38,761 nt of DNA, taken from NCBI GenBank assembly GCA_031289145.1, contig JAITQA010000127.1, positions 1 to 38,761 on the forward strand. The letters run 5' to 3'. This DNA is from Dysgonamonadaceae bacterium. Lineage in GTDB: Bacteria; Bacteroidota; Bacteroidia; Bacteroidales; Azobacteroidaceae. This document shows, piece after piece, positions 30,726-38,761 of the stretch. The notes under the pieces are model-generated. The model did no database searches and was not told where the DNA came from. It worked only from the letters and a program-made list of their open reading frames with translations. Every line of letters starts with the position of its first letter. Position 1 is the stretch's first letter. A program made the position numbers and the translations under genes.

Positions 30726-33410
30726 ATGAAAAAGATAATTTATAAAATCAAGGTATATTTACTTATACTAATTTGCTTGTTTCTATGTGCTTACAATAGT
30801 TCAATCCCCGTTTACAAGGATGCTTCGGCTCCTATTGAAAAAAGGATTAAAGATTTACTGTCTCGAATGACATTGGAAGAAAAAGCGGCGCAGCTGGACA
30901 TGTTGAAAGCGCCGGATATTCTGCTAACGGCCGACAGTTACAAAGAAGATGTTGTCGCGCATTTTTTCGATACAATCAGTATCGGATCTATTCATGACTT
31001 CTATCCCATATCGGCTGAAATAGCCAATGAATTACAAGCTCGTGCGGTAGAAAGGAGCCGTCTGGGTATTCCGGTTTTATTTATTGAAGAAGGCTTGCAT
31101 GGGTATTGCGGTGAGGGATCAACCACTTTCCCTGTTCCTTTGGGTATGGCAAGCGCATGGGATACCACCTTAATGTATAAGGTAGGCCGCGCTATTGCAA
31201 GGGAAACCCGTGCGCATGGTGTCCATTTTCTGCTTGGGCCAAATTTGGATTTAGCCCGTGATCCTCGCTGGGGGCGTACGGAAGAAACGTATGGAGAAGA
31301 TGTATACCTGAGTTCCCGCATGGCTGTTAGTATGGTAAAAGGGCTTCAAGGCAACAATTTGAAAGATAAGGATGCGGTTGCGGCCGAACCCAAACATTTC
31401 GGCGTCCATGGTATTCCCGAAAGCGGAAGTAATACGGGACCTGTTTTTATCGGGGAACGGGAAGCACGCTCCACTCACCTTTACGTGTTTGAAAAAGCGG
31501 TAAAAGAGGCCCATGCGCGTGGCATTATGGCTGCTTATCACGACATTGACGGAATTCCCTGTATTTCAAACGAATGGTTACTTACCGATTTGCTTCGGAA
31601 AGAATGGGGATTCACCGGCATGGTTGTTACCGACTTAGGCGCTATTCGCCGTTTGTTAACACCCCATTTTACGGCAGCCAATCCCAAAGATGCCATTACC
31701 CAAGCTATCAATGCCGGTTTGGATATGCAATTTTATGATTTCAGTTATGATGTTTTCCAGAAAGCAGTGGTTGAAGCTGTAAAAGACGGGAGTATTCCCA
31801 AAGAAAAAATAGACAGAGCCGTTGCTGCCGTTTTACGAATCAAGTTTGAGTTGGGATTGTTTGAGCATCCCTATACGGATGTATCTTTAGTGGAAAAAGT
31901 ATTTCATAGCCCGGAACATAAGGCTTTGGCATTGGAGGCAGGACGTAAATCCATTATCCTGCTGAAGAATGAAAACAACACATTGCCGTTGCGCAAAAAC
32001 ATACAGAAGATTACCCTTGTGGGTAATTTGGCAAATCTTTCTTCCATTGGCGGTTATTCACCAAAGAGAGCCAGAGGAACGACTGTTTTGGATGCGCTGA
32101 AGAAACATTACGGAAATGATGTTCAGATAAATTACATCAAGACCGATATTTCGGACAAATTGAAAGACCTCTCTCCGGAAACCTTATCAAACACATCCAA
32201 TCCGGCCATTCAAGGGCTTTACGGTGAATATTTCAACAATATTGAAATGCAGGGAAAACCGGCTTATACCTCCATTGATGAAAATTTTTCCTATTCATGG
32301 CATAACCTGAGTCCCGCGCCGGGCGTGAATATTGACAATTTCTCCGTCCGTTGGACCGGTTATTTAACGGCTCCTGTCAGCGGTTTGTATGAATTTAATC
32401 TTGTTTCCGATGATTATGCCAAACTATATTTGAATGATAAATTGTTCATTGATAATTGGGGGGAAAAGAAATCGGGCAATGGCAAATCCAATACGGTTTC
32501 TCTTACAGGCGGGACCAAAGTTCCCATTAAAATTGAATTTGCCGATTTGGATGAAAATGCTTCTTTGGCTTTGAAATGGCGAATAGTAGAAGCCGCAAAT
32601 GATGGTTCTTTCCATAACAAAATAACAGAAGCCGCGGCTGCAAGTGATGTAACTATTCTTGTGCTTGGAGAAACCGATCAGGAAGTAGGTGAAGGGAAAG
32701 ACCGTCAGAATCTGAATATGAACACGATGGATATTGAAATGCTAAAAGCGGCGTCAAGAGGAGGCAAACCGGTAGTAAGTGTCTTATTGAATGGACGGCC
32801 TTTGGTATTTACGCCCGTAGTCGACAATTCTGCGGCAATTCTTGAAGCCTGGTTTCCGGGCGAATCGGGAGGTGATGCGATTGTAGATGTTCTTTCCGGC
32901 GCCTACAATCCTTCCGGAAGGTTAACGATTAGTATTCCAAAATACCAAGGCCCGATGCCGGTTTATTATTCCAAGAAGCCATCTTCCCAGAGACGTTATA
33001 CCGATGGGAACGGGGAAGCCTTGTACGCTTTCGGTCATGGATTGAGTTACGCTGTTTTTGAATATGCGAACTTACAGATTACCCCTGCGAATCCGTCACG
33101 AAAAGAGAATATTACCGTTACGCTGGATGTAAAAAACACCGGTACTGTTGATGGTGTAGAAACCGTACAATTGTATGTCCGTGATGTTTTGGGTAGTGTC
33201 ACCACTCCAGTCAAAGCATTGAAGGGATTTTCTCAAGTGTACTTGAAAGCAGGTGAAACGAAGCAAGTTAAGATAATTGTTACGCCGGAAGAACATCTTT
33301 GGTTAATTAATCAGGATATGAAACGGGTAGTAGAACCGGGTGATTTTGAATTTATGATCGGCAGTTCGTCTTCGGATATCAAATGGAGCAAGACAATCAA
33401 TTTGCAATAA
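30726..33410 (+). CDS. GH3 glycoside hydrolase with inserted PA14 domain
   Basis: An 894-aa secreted enzyme. It has an N-terminal hydrophobic signal (MKKIIYKIKVYLLILICLFLC; Cys21 is not in a standard lipobox), a GH3 N-domain with PDILL ... FIEEGLHGY and the nucleophile Asp303 in GMVVTDLGAIRRL, then the GH3 C-domain interrupted by a PA14 domain (about 497-635; GLYGEYFNN, VSGLYEFNLVSDDYAKLYLND, IDNWG). A fibronectin type III-like domain ends the protein (VTLDVKNTGTVDGVETVQLYVRDVLGS). GH3 enzymes remove beta-linked glucose, xylose or related sugars; the substrate is not determined. The next GH3 gene is 55 nt away with no promoter in between. Confidence 0.95.
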   Translation: MKKIIYKIKVYLLILICLFLCAYNSSIPVYKDASAPIEKRIKDLLSRMTLEEKAAQLDMLKAPDILLTADSYKEDVVAHFFDTISIGSIHDFYPISAEIANELQARAVERSRLGIPVLFIEEGLHGYCGEGSTTFPVPLGMASAWDTTLMYKVGRAIARETRAHGVHFLLGPNLDLARDPRWGRTEETYGEDVYLSSRMAVSMVKGLQGNNLKDKDAVAAEPKHFGVHGIPESGSNTGPVFIGEREARSTHLYVFEKAVKEAHARGIMAAYHDIDGIPCISNEWLLTDLLRKEWGFTGMVVTDLGAIRRLLTPHFTAANPKDAITQAINAGLDMQFYDFSYDVFQKAVVEAVKDGSIPKEKIDRAVAAVLRIKFELGLFEHPYTDVSLVEKVFHSPEHKALALEAGRKSIILLKNENNTLPLRKNIQKITLVGNLANLSSIGGYSPKRARGTTVLDALKKHYGNDVQINYIKTDISDKLKDLSPETLSNTSNPAIQGLYGEYFNNIEMQGKPAYTSIDENFSYSWHNLSPAPGVNIDNFSVRWTGYLTAPVSGLYEFNLVSDDYAKLYLNDKLFIDNWGEKKSGNGKSNTVSLTGGTKVPIKIEFADLDENASLALKWRIVEAANDGSFHNKITEAAAASDVTILVLGETDQEVGEGKDRQNLNMNTMDIEMLKAASRGGKPVVSVLLNGRPLVFTPVVDNSAAILEAWFPGESGGDAIVDVLSGAYNPSGRLTISIPKYQGPMPVYYSKKPSSQRRYTDGNGEALYAFGHGLSYAVFEYANLQITPANPSRKENITVTLDVKNTGTVDGVETVQLYVRDVLGSVTTPVKALKGFSQVYLKAGETKQVKIIVTPEEHLWLINQDMKRVVEPGDFEFMIGSSSSDIKWSKTINLQ

Positions 33411-33465
33411 AATTATGGATACAATCAGGTTATTTCAGAGGAATTATTGAAGCAACAAAATAAGT

Positions 33466-36054
33466 ATGAAAACAAAACTATTCCTGTTCTTGCTTTTAGC
33501 TTCTCTTTCGGTCGAAGCGCAAGAGCCTTATCAAAATTCGTCTTTATCACCGGACGAGAGAGCAAAAGACTTGTTGAGCCGGATGACGCTTGACGAAAAA
33601 ATCAGTCAGATGCATAACAATACCGGCGGGGTGAATCGCTTGGGAATACGCCCCTACGACTGGTGGAATGAAGCATTGCACGGTGTTGCCAGAGCCGGAA
33701 AAGCCACCGTTTTCCCGCAAACAATCGGTTTGGCGGCAAGCTTTGACGACGCAGCTGTACAGGAAATGTATGATAGGATTTCGGACGAAGCGCGAGCCAA
33801 ATACCACGACTTTCAGAAGAAAGGAATGTACAACGGTTACAAAGGATTAACCTTTTGGACGCCGAATATCAATATTTTCCGCGACCCACGTTGGGGACGC
33901 GGCATGGAAACCTACGGCGAAGACCCATACCTGACTTCCAGGATGGGGCTTGCCGTCGTAAAAGGCTTGCAAGGCGACGGTTCTCAAAAATACGATAAAG
34001 CGCACGCCTGCGCCAAGCATTATGCTGTGCATAGCGGTCCGGAATGGAACCGGCATCGTTATAACGCGCAAGATATTTCCATGCGGGATTTATGGGAAAC
34101 CTATCTTCCTGCATTCAAAACGCTTGTTACGGAAGGAAATGTAAAAGAAGTCATGTGTGCCTACAACCGGTTTGAAGGAGAGCCTTGCTGTTCGAATAAA
34201 ACCTTATTAACGCATATTCTGAGAAATGAATGGGGATATGACAATATTATTGTTTCGGATTGTGGAGCGATTGCCGATTTTTATGAAAAAAACAAACACG
34301 AAACCCACGCTTCAGCCGTTGAAGCCTCAGCCGATGCTGTCTTGTCGGGAACCGATTTGGAATGTGGCGGTTCTTATTCTTCTCTGCGTGAAGCGGTAAA
34401 ACAAGGTTTAATCAGCGAAGAGAAAATCAATGAATCGGTTTTCCGTTTGCTTCGCGCCCGCTTCCAACTCGGTATGTTTGACGCCGATTCGCTGGTGTCG
34501 TGGGCTTCCATTCCGTATTCGGTCGTAGAAAGCGACAAACACAAAGCGAAAGCCTTGGAAATGGCGCACAAAAGTATGGTTTTATTAAGCAATAAGAATA
34601 GTTCATTACCACTAAGCAGAAAGATTGAAAAGCTTGCAGTAATAGGCCCAAATGCCAATGACTCCGTTATGCTTTGGGCCAATTACAACGGCATTCCCAC
34701 CAAATCCGTTACGATATTGGAGGGGATTCAATCTAAATTACCTGCCGGTAGCGTTATTTATGAAAAGGGATGCGATTACGTTGATTCGCTGGTGTTTTTC
34801 AGTTATTTCGACCAATGCGCTTACGAAGGCAAGCAGGGTTTTAAAGCCACGTTCTGGAATAGCCGTGACCTTTCGGGGGAAGTAGCTGCAAGCATTCAAA
34901 TAGACAATCCTTTTAATTTCGATACCGGCGGAGGTACTGTTTTTACTCCGGGTGTGAACTTGAATAATTTTACTGCCCGTTTCGAGTCCGTATTTACGCC
35001 GGTCAAATCAGGCGAAGTAACATTCAGCATTGCAGCGGATGACGGATGCCGTGTTTTTATTGATAACAGGGAGGTTATATCTGCTTGGCAGAATGGCCCG
35101 GCGCAAAAAAAGCAATACAAACTACAGGTTGAACAGGGGAAAAAATACGCAGTGCTTGTCGAATACTATCAGGCAGGAGGCAAGGGAGAGCTTAAATTTG
35201 ACATCGGATTAAGTCGACCGATAGATTATAAGTCGGTAGCTGATAAGGTGAAAGATGCGGATGCGATTGTTTTTGTCGGAGGACTTTCTTCTGCGCTCGA
35301 AGGAGAAGAAATGGGCGTCAATCTCCCCGGATTCAAAAATGGCGATCGCACCGATATCAACCTTCCACAAGTGCAGAAAAACATGTTAAAAGCCTTGAAA
35401 GAAACAGGTAAACCGGTTATTTTTGTCCTTTGTTCGGGCAGTACACTCGCTTTGCCTTGGGAATATGAAACGGCGGACGCTATGCTTGCGGCCTGGTATC
35501 CGGGGCAGGAAGGCGGTACAGCTGTTGCCGATGTCCTGTTCGGCGATTATAACCCTGCCGGTCGTTTGCCGCTAACTTTTTACGCCTCAACCGATGATTT
35601 GCCCGATTTCGAAGATTACAACATGAACAAAGGCAGAACTTACCGGTATTTTAAGGGACAAGCCTTGTTTCCGTTCGGGCATGGTTTAAGTTATACGAAT
35701 TTTACGTATTCAAAAGCCGCATTGAGTAAAAAGCAGGTGAAACGCAATGAATCCGTCGCCTTGCATTTACAGCTGAAAAATGCGGGAACAAGGGATGGCG
35801 ATGAAGTCATTCAGGTCTATATCCGCAATTTGCAAGACCCGGACGGTCCCTTGAAATCGTTGCGGGCATACAAACGTGTCTTTGTCAAAGCCGGACAAAC
35901 GGTTCCGGTGAAAATAGATTTGCCGGCTTCGGCTTTTGAGTTTTTTAATCCAAAGAGCGAATTAATGGAAATACTTCCGGGTAAATACGAAATATGCTAT
36001 GGTGGAACATCGGACGATAAACAATTACAATCAATTTCTCTAATTGTATGGTAA
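33466..36054 (+). CDS. GH3 beta-xylosidase/glucosidase-type enzyme with inserted PA14 domain
   Basis: An 862-aa secreted GH3 enzyme: signal peptide MKTKLFLFLLLASLSVEAQ (cleavage near residue 18), N-domain with WWNEALHGVARAGKATVFPQTIGLAASFD, the nucleophile Asp265 in IIVSDCGAIADFY, a PA14 domain (about 457-600; GFKATFWNSRDLSGE, VTFSIAADDGCRVFID) and a C-terminal fibronectin III-like domain. The NEALHGVA and SDCGAI motifs place it with the bacterial xylosidase/arabinosidase branch more than with gene one, so the two GH3 enzymes probably have different substrates. It is probably co-transcribed with the first GH3 gene. Confidence 0.95.
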   Translation: MKTKLFLFLLLASLSVEAQEPYQNSSLSPDERAKDLLSRMTLDEKISQMHNNTGGVNRLGIRPYDWWNEALHGVARAGKATVFPQTIGLAASFDDAAVQEMYDRISDEARAKYHDFQKKGMYNGYKGLTFWTPNINIFRDPRWGRGMETYGEDPYLTSRMGLAVVKGLQGDGSQKYDKAHACAKHYAVHSGPEWNRHRYNAQDISMRDLWETYLPAFKTLVTEGNVKEVMCAYNRFEGEPCCSNKTLLTHILRNEWGYDNIIVSDCGAIADFYEKNKHETHASAVEASADAVLSGTDLECGGSYSSLREAVKQGLISEEKINESVFRLLRARFQLGMFDADSLVSWASIPYSVVESDKHKAKALEMAHKSMVLLSNKNSSLPLSRKIEKLAVIGPNANDSVMLWANYNGIPTKSVTILEGIQSKLPAGSVIYEKGCDYVDSLVFFSYFDQCAYEGKQGFKATFWNSRDLSGEVAASIQIDNPFNFDTGGGTVFTPGVNLNNFTARFESVFTPVKSGEVTFSIAADDGCRVFIDNREVISAWQNGPAQKKQYKLQVEQGKKYAVLVEYYQAGGKGELKFDIGLSRPIDYKSVADKVKDADAIVFVGGLSSALEGEEMGVNLPGFKNGDRTDINLPQVQKNMLKALKETGKPVIFVLCSGSTLALPWEYETADAMLAAWYPGQEGGTAVADVLFGDYNPAGRLPLTFYASTDDLPDFEDYNMNKGRTYRYFKGQALFPFGHGLSYTNFTYSKAALSKKQVKRNESVALHLQLKNAGTRDGDEVIQVYIRNLQDPDGPLKSLRAYKRVFVKAGQTVPVKIDLPASAFEFFNPKSELMEILPGKYEICYGGTSDDKQLQSISLIVW

Positions 36055-36114
36055 AATATGTGCGTTCTTTCGAAATTAAGCGCTCTGTTAATGCTTACAT
36101 TAATAAAACCGGAT

Positions 36115-36122
36115 TATATTTG
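36115..36122 (+). promoter_or_regulatory. -7 element of the GH71/99-GH3 fusion gene
   Basis: TATATTTG is an exact TAnnTTTG match, 23 nt before the ATG at 36145, in the same ATTATATTTGCA context as the promoter of the first GH3 gene. Confidence 0.55.
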
Positions 36123-36144
36123 CAATCTTAAAAAAATGTATTGA

Positions 36145-38761
36145 ATGAATAGAATTGTAAAAATAATAATCGCAGTTTTGTTTTGTTGGACAACAGGTAT
36201 CAATCCCCTGTTTTCGCAACATTATCAGACTTACAAAGGATTGGTGATGGCTGGTTATCAGGGCTGGTTTACAGCCGAAGGAGATAACGCCGGTAGAGGT
36301 TGGCATCATTACAGAGGTTCTTCCGGATTTACTCCCGGAAGCGCTTCTATTGATTTTTGGCCTGACATGAATGAGTATCCGAAAAAATACGAAACCGCAT
36401 TTCAATATCCGGATGGCAGTCCGGCTTATGTATACAGCGCTTGCGATGAAGAAACCATCGACTTGCATTTCAAATGGATGAAAGAATACGGTATAGATGG
36501 CGTTTTCATGCAGCGATTTGTCGGAGAAATAAGAAATCCGAAAGGGAAGAATCATTTCAATACCGTCCTGAAACATGCCTTGAAAGCGGCAAAGAAATAC
36601 AATCGGGCAATCTGCATCATGTACGACCTAAGCGGTTATAGACCTGAATATATCGATTTGGTAGAAAAAGACTGGCAGGAATTGCAACAAATTTTCTCCT
36701 TGCTCAATCCCCAGGTAAATCCAACCTATCTCCATCATAACAAAAAGCCATTGTTGGCGCTTTGGGGAATTGGCTTCAACGATGGTCGGAAATATTCCGT
36801 GAATGATGTAGAACAACTTATTACCAAAGTGAACGGACAAGAAAAGAAGTCTGCCATCCTGTTGGGAGTTCCTTATTATTGGCGGACATTGAATCGGGAT
36901 ACGGAGAACAACCCTCAATTGCATCAATTGATACGAAAAGTCGATATTATCATGCCTTGGGCAGTCAATCGTTATGGTATAACATCTTATTCTACAGCTG
37001 TTTTAGAAAAAGATATAAAATGGTGTAAAGAAAATAAAGTCGATTATGCACCTTTGGTTTTCCCCGGATTCAGTTGGGGAAACCTGAAAAGAAAGACTTC
37101 TTTGTATAACGAAAAACCGCGTTATCAGGGCGAATTTTTGTGGAAGCAAATTGCCGGAGCCAAAATGTCCGGCGCAGAAATGCTCTATGTCGCCATGTTT
37201 GACGAAATGGATGAAGGTACGGCGATTTTCAAATGTGCAAAAGAGGGCGATTTACCTTTGAATGGAGAAGGAAAATTTATTGGAATTGAAAAAAATTTGC
37301 CGACCGACCATTATTTATGGCTGGTTGGGGAAGGCGCCAAATGGATAAAAGGTGAAAAGGTGTATGACAATATGCCTGTGAGATACAAGGATTTGTTCCG
37401 GAATGAAAATGCTTCAACGCATGACCGTATCCTGGATTTATTATCCAAACTGAGCATTGAAGAAAAAATAAGTTTATTGCGGGCGACCGCTCCCGATATT
37501 CCGCTTTTGAATATTTCCCATTATTATCATGGAAATGAGGCTTTGCATGGCGTGGTGCGTCCGGGGCGATTTACTGTTTTCCCTCAGGCAATCGGACTGG
37601 CAAGCATGTGGAATCCCGAATTACATTACCGGATTGCAACAGCTATTTCCGATGAGGCACGCGGACGCTGGAACGAATTGGAAGGTGGCAAACTGCAAAC
37701 GGAACGGTTTACGGATTTACTCACTTTCTGGTCGCCGACCGTCAATATGGCTCGCGATCCACGCTGGGGGCGCACTCCCGAAACGTATGGCGAAGACCCG
37801 TATCTTTCCGGCGTGTTGGGAACACAATTTGTAAAAGGACTGCAAGGCGATGACTCCCGTTACCTGAAAGTGGTAGCGACACCCAAACATTTTGCGGCGA
37901 ACAATGAAGAACACAACCGCTTTGTATGCAATCCTCAAATCTCCGAAAGGCAATTGCGGGAGTATTATTTCCCCGCATTCGAAATGTGTATCAAAGAAGG
38001 GAAATCAGCTTCTATCATGTCGGCATACAATGCGATAAACGACGTCCCCTGTACGGCTAATCCCTGGCTGTTAACTAAAGTGCTGCGGCAGGATTGGGGA
38101 TTTAACGGTTATGTCGTTTCCGATTGCGGCGGACCGAGTTTATTGGTATCGGCGATGAAATATGTAAAAACGAAGGAAACGGCGGCGACTTTATCCATCA
38201 AAGCCGGTTTGGATTTGGAATGTGGCGATGACGTCTATATTACGCCTTTACTGAACGCCTACAAACAATATATGGTCAGTCAGGCGGAAATCGACACGGC
38301 GGCTTATCGCGTAATAAGGGCGAGAATACGTCTGGGTTTATTGGATAATCCGGAACTGAATCCGTATAACAAAATAGCGCCTTCGGTGGTAGGTTCCGAA
38401 AAGCACAAACAATTAGCGCTTGAAGCAGCCCGCCAAAGTATTGTCCTGTTGAAGAATAAGAATAAAACCCTGCCTTTGAATGTCAATAAGGTAAAATCCA
38501 TTGCCGTTGTCGGCATCAATGCCGGAACAAGCGAGTTTGGCGATTACAGCGGCGCTCCGGCAAATGCTCCGGTATCCATCGTGCAAGGCATCCGGAACAA
38601 GGTCGGAGATAAGGTCAAGATTGTTTACGCCCCTTGGAAATCCGCTGTTGACGGTCTGGAAATCATTTCCAAAGCGTTTTTTCCCGATGGATTGATTACC
38701 GAATATTATGCCAATATGCAACTGGAAGGCGACCCGAAAGTCCGGAAAGAAGAATGGATCA
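36145..38761 (+). CDS. GH71/GH99-like domain fused to GH3 (partial, runs off window)
   Basis: A single frame from ATG 36145 runs to the window edge without a stop (872 codons seen). A signal peptide (about residues 1-24, NPLFSQ) is followed by a GH71/GH99-like barrel domain (about 28-400: KGLVMAGYQGWF, WMKEYGIDGVFMQRF, MYDLSG, MPWAVNRYG, FPGFSWG and MFDEMDEGTAIF at 352-362). From about residue 427 begins a GH3 enzyme: NEALHGVVRPGRFTVFPQAIGLAS, DPRWGRTPETYGEDPY and nucleophile Asp660 in GYVVSDCGG. The last residues (GLITEYYANMQLEG) look like the start of a PA14 domain. GH71 enzymes cut alpha-1,3-glucan and GH99 act on alpha-mannosides; the substrate here is unknown. Confidence 0.9.
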   Translation, partial: MNRIVKIIIAVLFCWTTGINPLFSQHYQTYKGLVMAGYQGWFTAEGDNAGRGWHHYRGSSGFTPGSASIDFWPDMNEYPKKYETAFQYPDGSPAYVYSACDEETIDLHFKWMKEYGIDGVFMQRFVGEIRNPKGKNHFNTVLKHALKAAKKYNRAICIMYDLSGYRPEYIDLVEKDWQELQQIFSLLNPQVNPTYLHHNKKPLLALWGIGFNDGRKYSVNDVEQLITKVNGQEKKSAILLGVPYYWRTLNRDTENNPQLHQLIRKVDIIMPWAVNRYGITSYSTAVLEKDIKWCKENKVDYAPLVFPGFSWGNLKRKTSLYNEKPRYQGEFLWKQIAGAKMSGAEMLYVAMFDEMDEGTAIFKCAKEGDLPLNGEGKFIGIEKNLPTDHYLWLVGEGAKWIKGEKVYDNMPVRYKDLFRNENASTHDRILDLLSKLSIEEKISLLRATAPDIPLLNISHYYHGNEALHGVVRPGRFTVFPQAIGLASMWNPELHYRIATAISDEARGRWNELEGGKLQTERFTDLLTFWSPTVNMARDPRWGRTPETYGEDPYLSGVLGTQFVKGLQGDDSRYLKVVATPKHFAANNEEHNRFVCNPQISERQLREYYFPAFEMCIKEGKSASIMSAYNAINDVPCTANPWLLTKVLRQDWGFNGYVVSDCGGPSLLVSAMKYVKTKETAATLSIKAGLDLECGDDVYITPLLNAYKQYMVSQAEIDTAAYRVIRARIRLGLLDNPELNPYNKIAPSVVGSEKHKQLALEAARQSIVLLKNKNKTLPLNVNKVKSIAVVGINAGTSEFGDYSGAPANAPVSIVQGIRNKVGDKVKIVYAPWKSAVDGLEIISKAFFPDGLITEYYANMQLEGDPKVRKEEWI

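Noticed and set aside
1-38761. CRISPR array, rRNA or complete insertion sequence
   Set aside because: No repeat-spacer series, no rRNA-like stretch and no transposase other than the Rpn fragment were seen.

Overview
The window reads as a chromosomal segment of a Bacteroidota bacterium, most likely order Bacteroidales. Three things point there. First, 19 sites upstream of genes match the Bacteroidota sigma-ABfr -7 element TAnnTTTG exactly, and start codons mostly lack a Shine-Dalgarno sequence. Second, there is a protein with a type IX secretion (T9SS) sorting tail, a TonB-dependent receptor, a PspC/DUF2807 protein and GH3 glycosidases with inserted PA14 domains. Third, the housekeeping genes (gltX, waaA, priA, lon, gdhA) have Bacteroidales-like sequence. 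I cannot name a genus.

Layout. 1-1200 is a decayed accessory patch: a palindromic repeat, an Rpn-type nuclease gene broken by a stop codon, a small reverse-strand ORF, and an orphan signal-peptide minigene behind an intact promoter. 1290-3879 is a forward operon (padR, PspC-DUF2807 protein, gamma-carbonic anhydrase-like protein). It meets the reverse operon gltX-waaA (6628-3882). 6705-9191 holds a 7TM-HD phosphohydrolase and a GlsB-type membrane protein. 9260-10738 holds a reverse cysteine-synthase-like gene and a small hypothetical gene. 10923-15417 is a tightly coupled reverse operon (DUF2007 protein, MFS exporter, outer-membrane beta-barrel, priA). lon (15536-17938) converges with an HTH regulator (18897-17941), followed by reverse gdhA (20324-18990). 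Divergent from gdhA is a 991-aa protein with two receiver-like domains and a PEP/pyruvate-binding ATP-grasp module. A TonB receptor and an orphan PstS-like protein are divergent at 23402-26270. A structured non-coding region (26281-26416), a T9SS cargo gene, an M16 protease, an arabinose-5-phosphate isomerase plus GtrA pair, and an orphan 129-aa gene follow.

30726 to the window end is a carbohydrate-degradation cluster: two GH3 enzymes, each with an inserted PA14 domain, and then a long ORF from 36145 that has no stop before the window edge. That last gene is a fusion of a GH71/GH99-like domain to a GH3 catalytic domain, and is the most unusual gene architecture here.

Functional links: waaA (Kdo transfer) and the SIS isomerase (first step toward Kdo) both serve lipopolysaccharide core synthesis. 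The GH3 cluster suggests plant or microbial polysaccharide use, with no SusC/SusD pair visible in the window. Promoter calls are motif-based only. All functions are inferred from recognised motifs and family resemblance; no database search was run.
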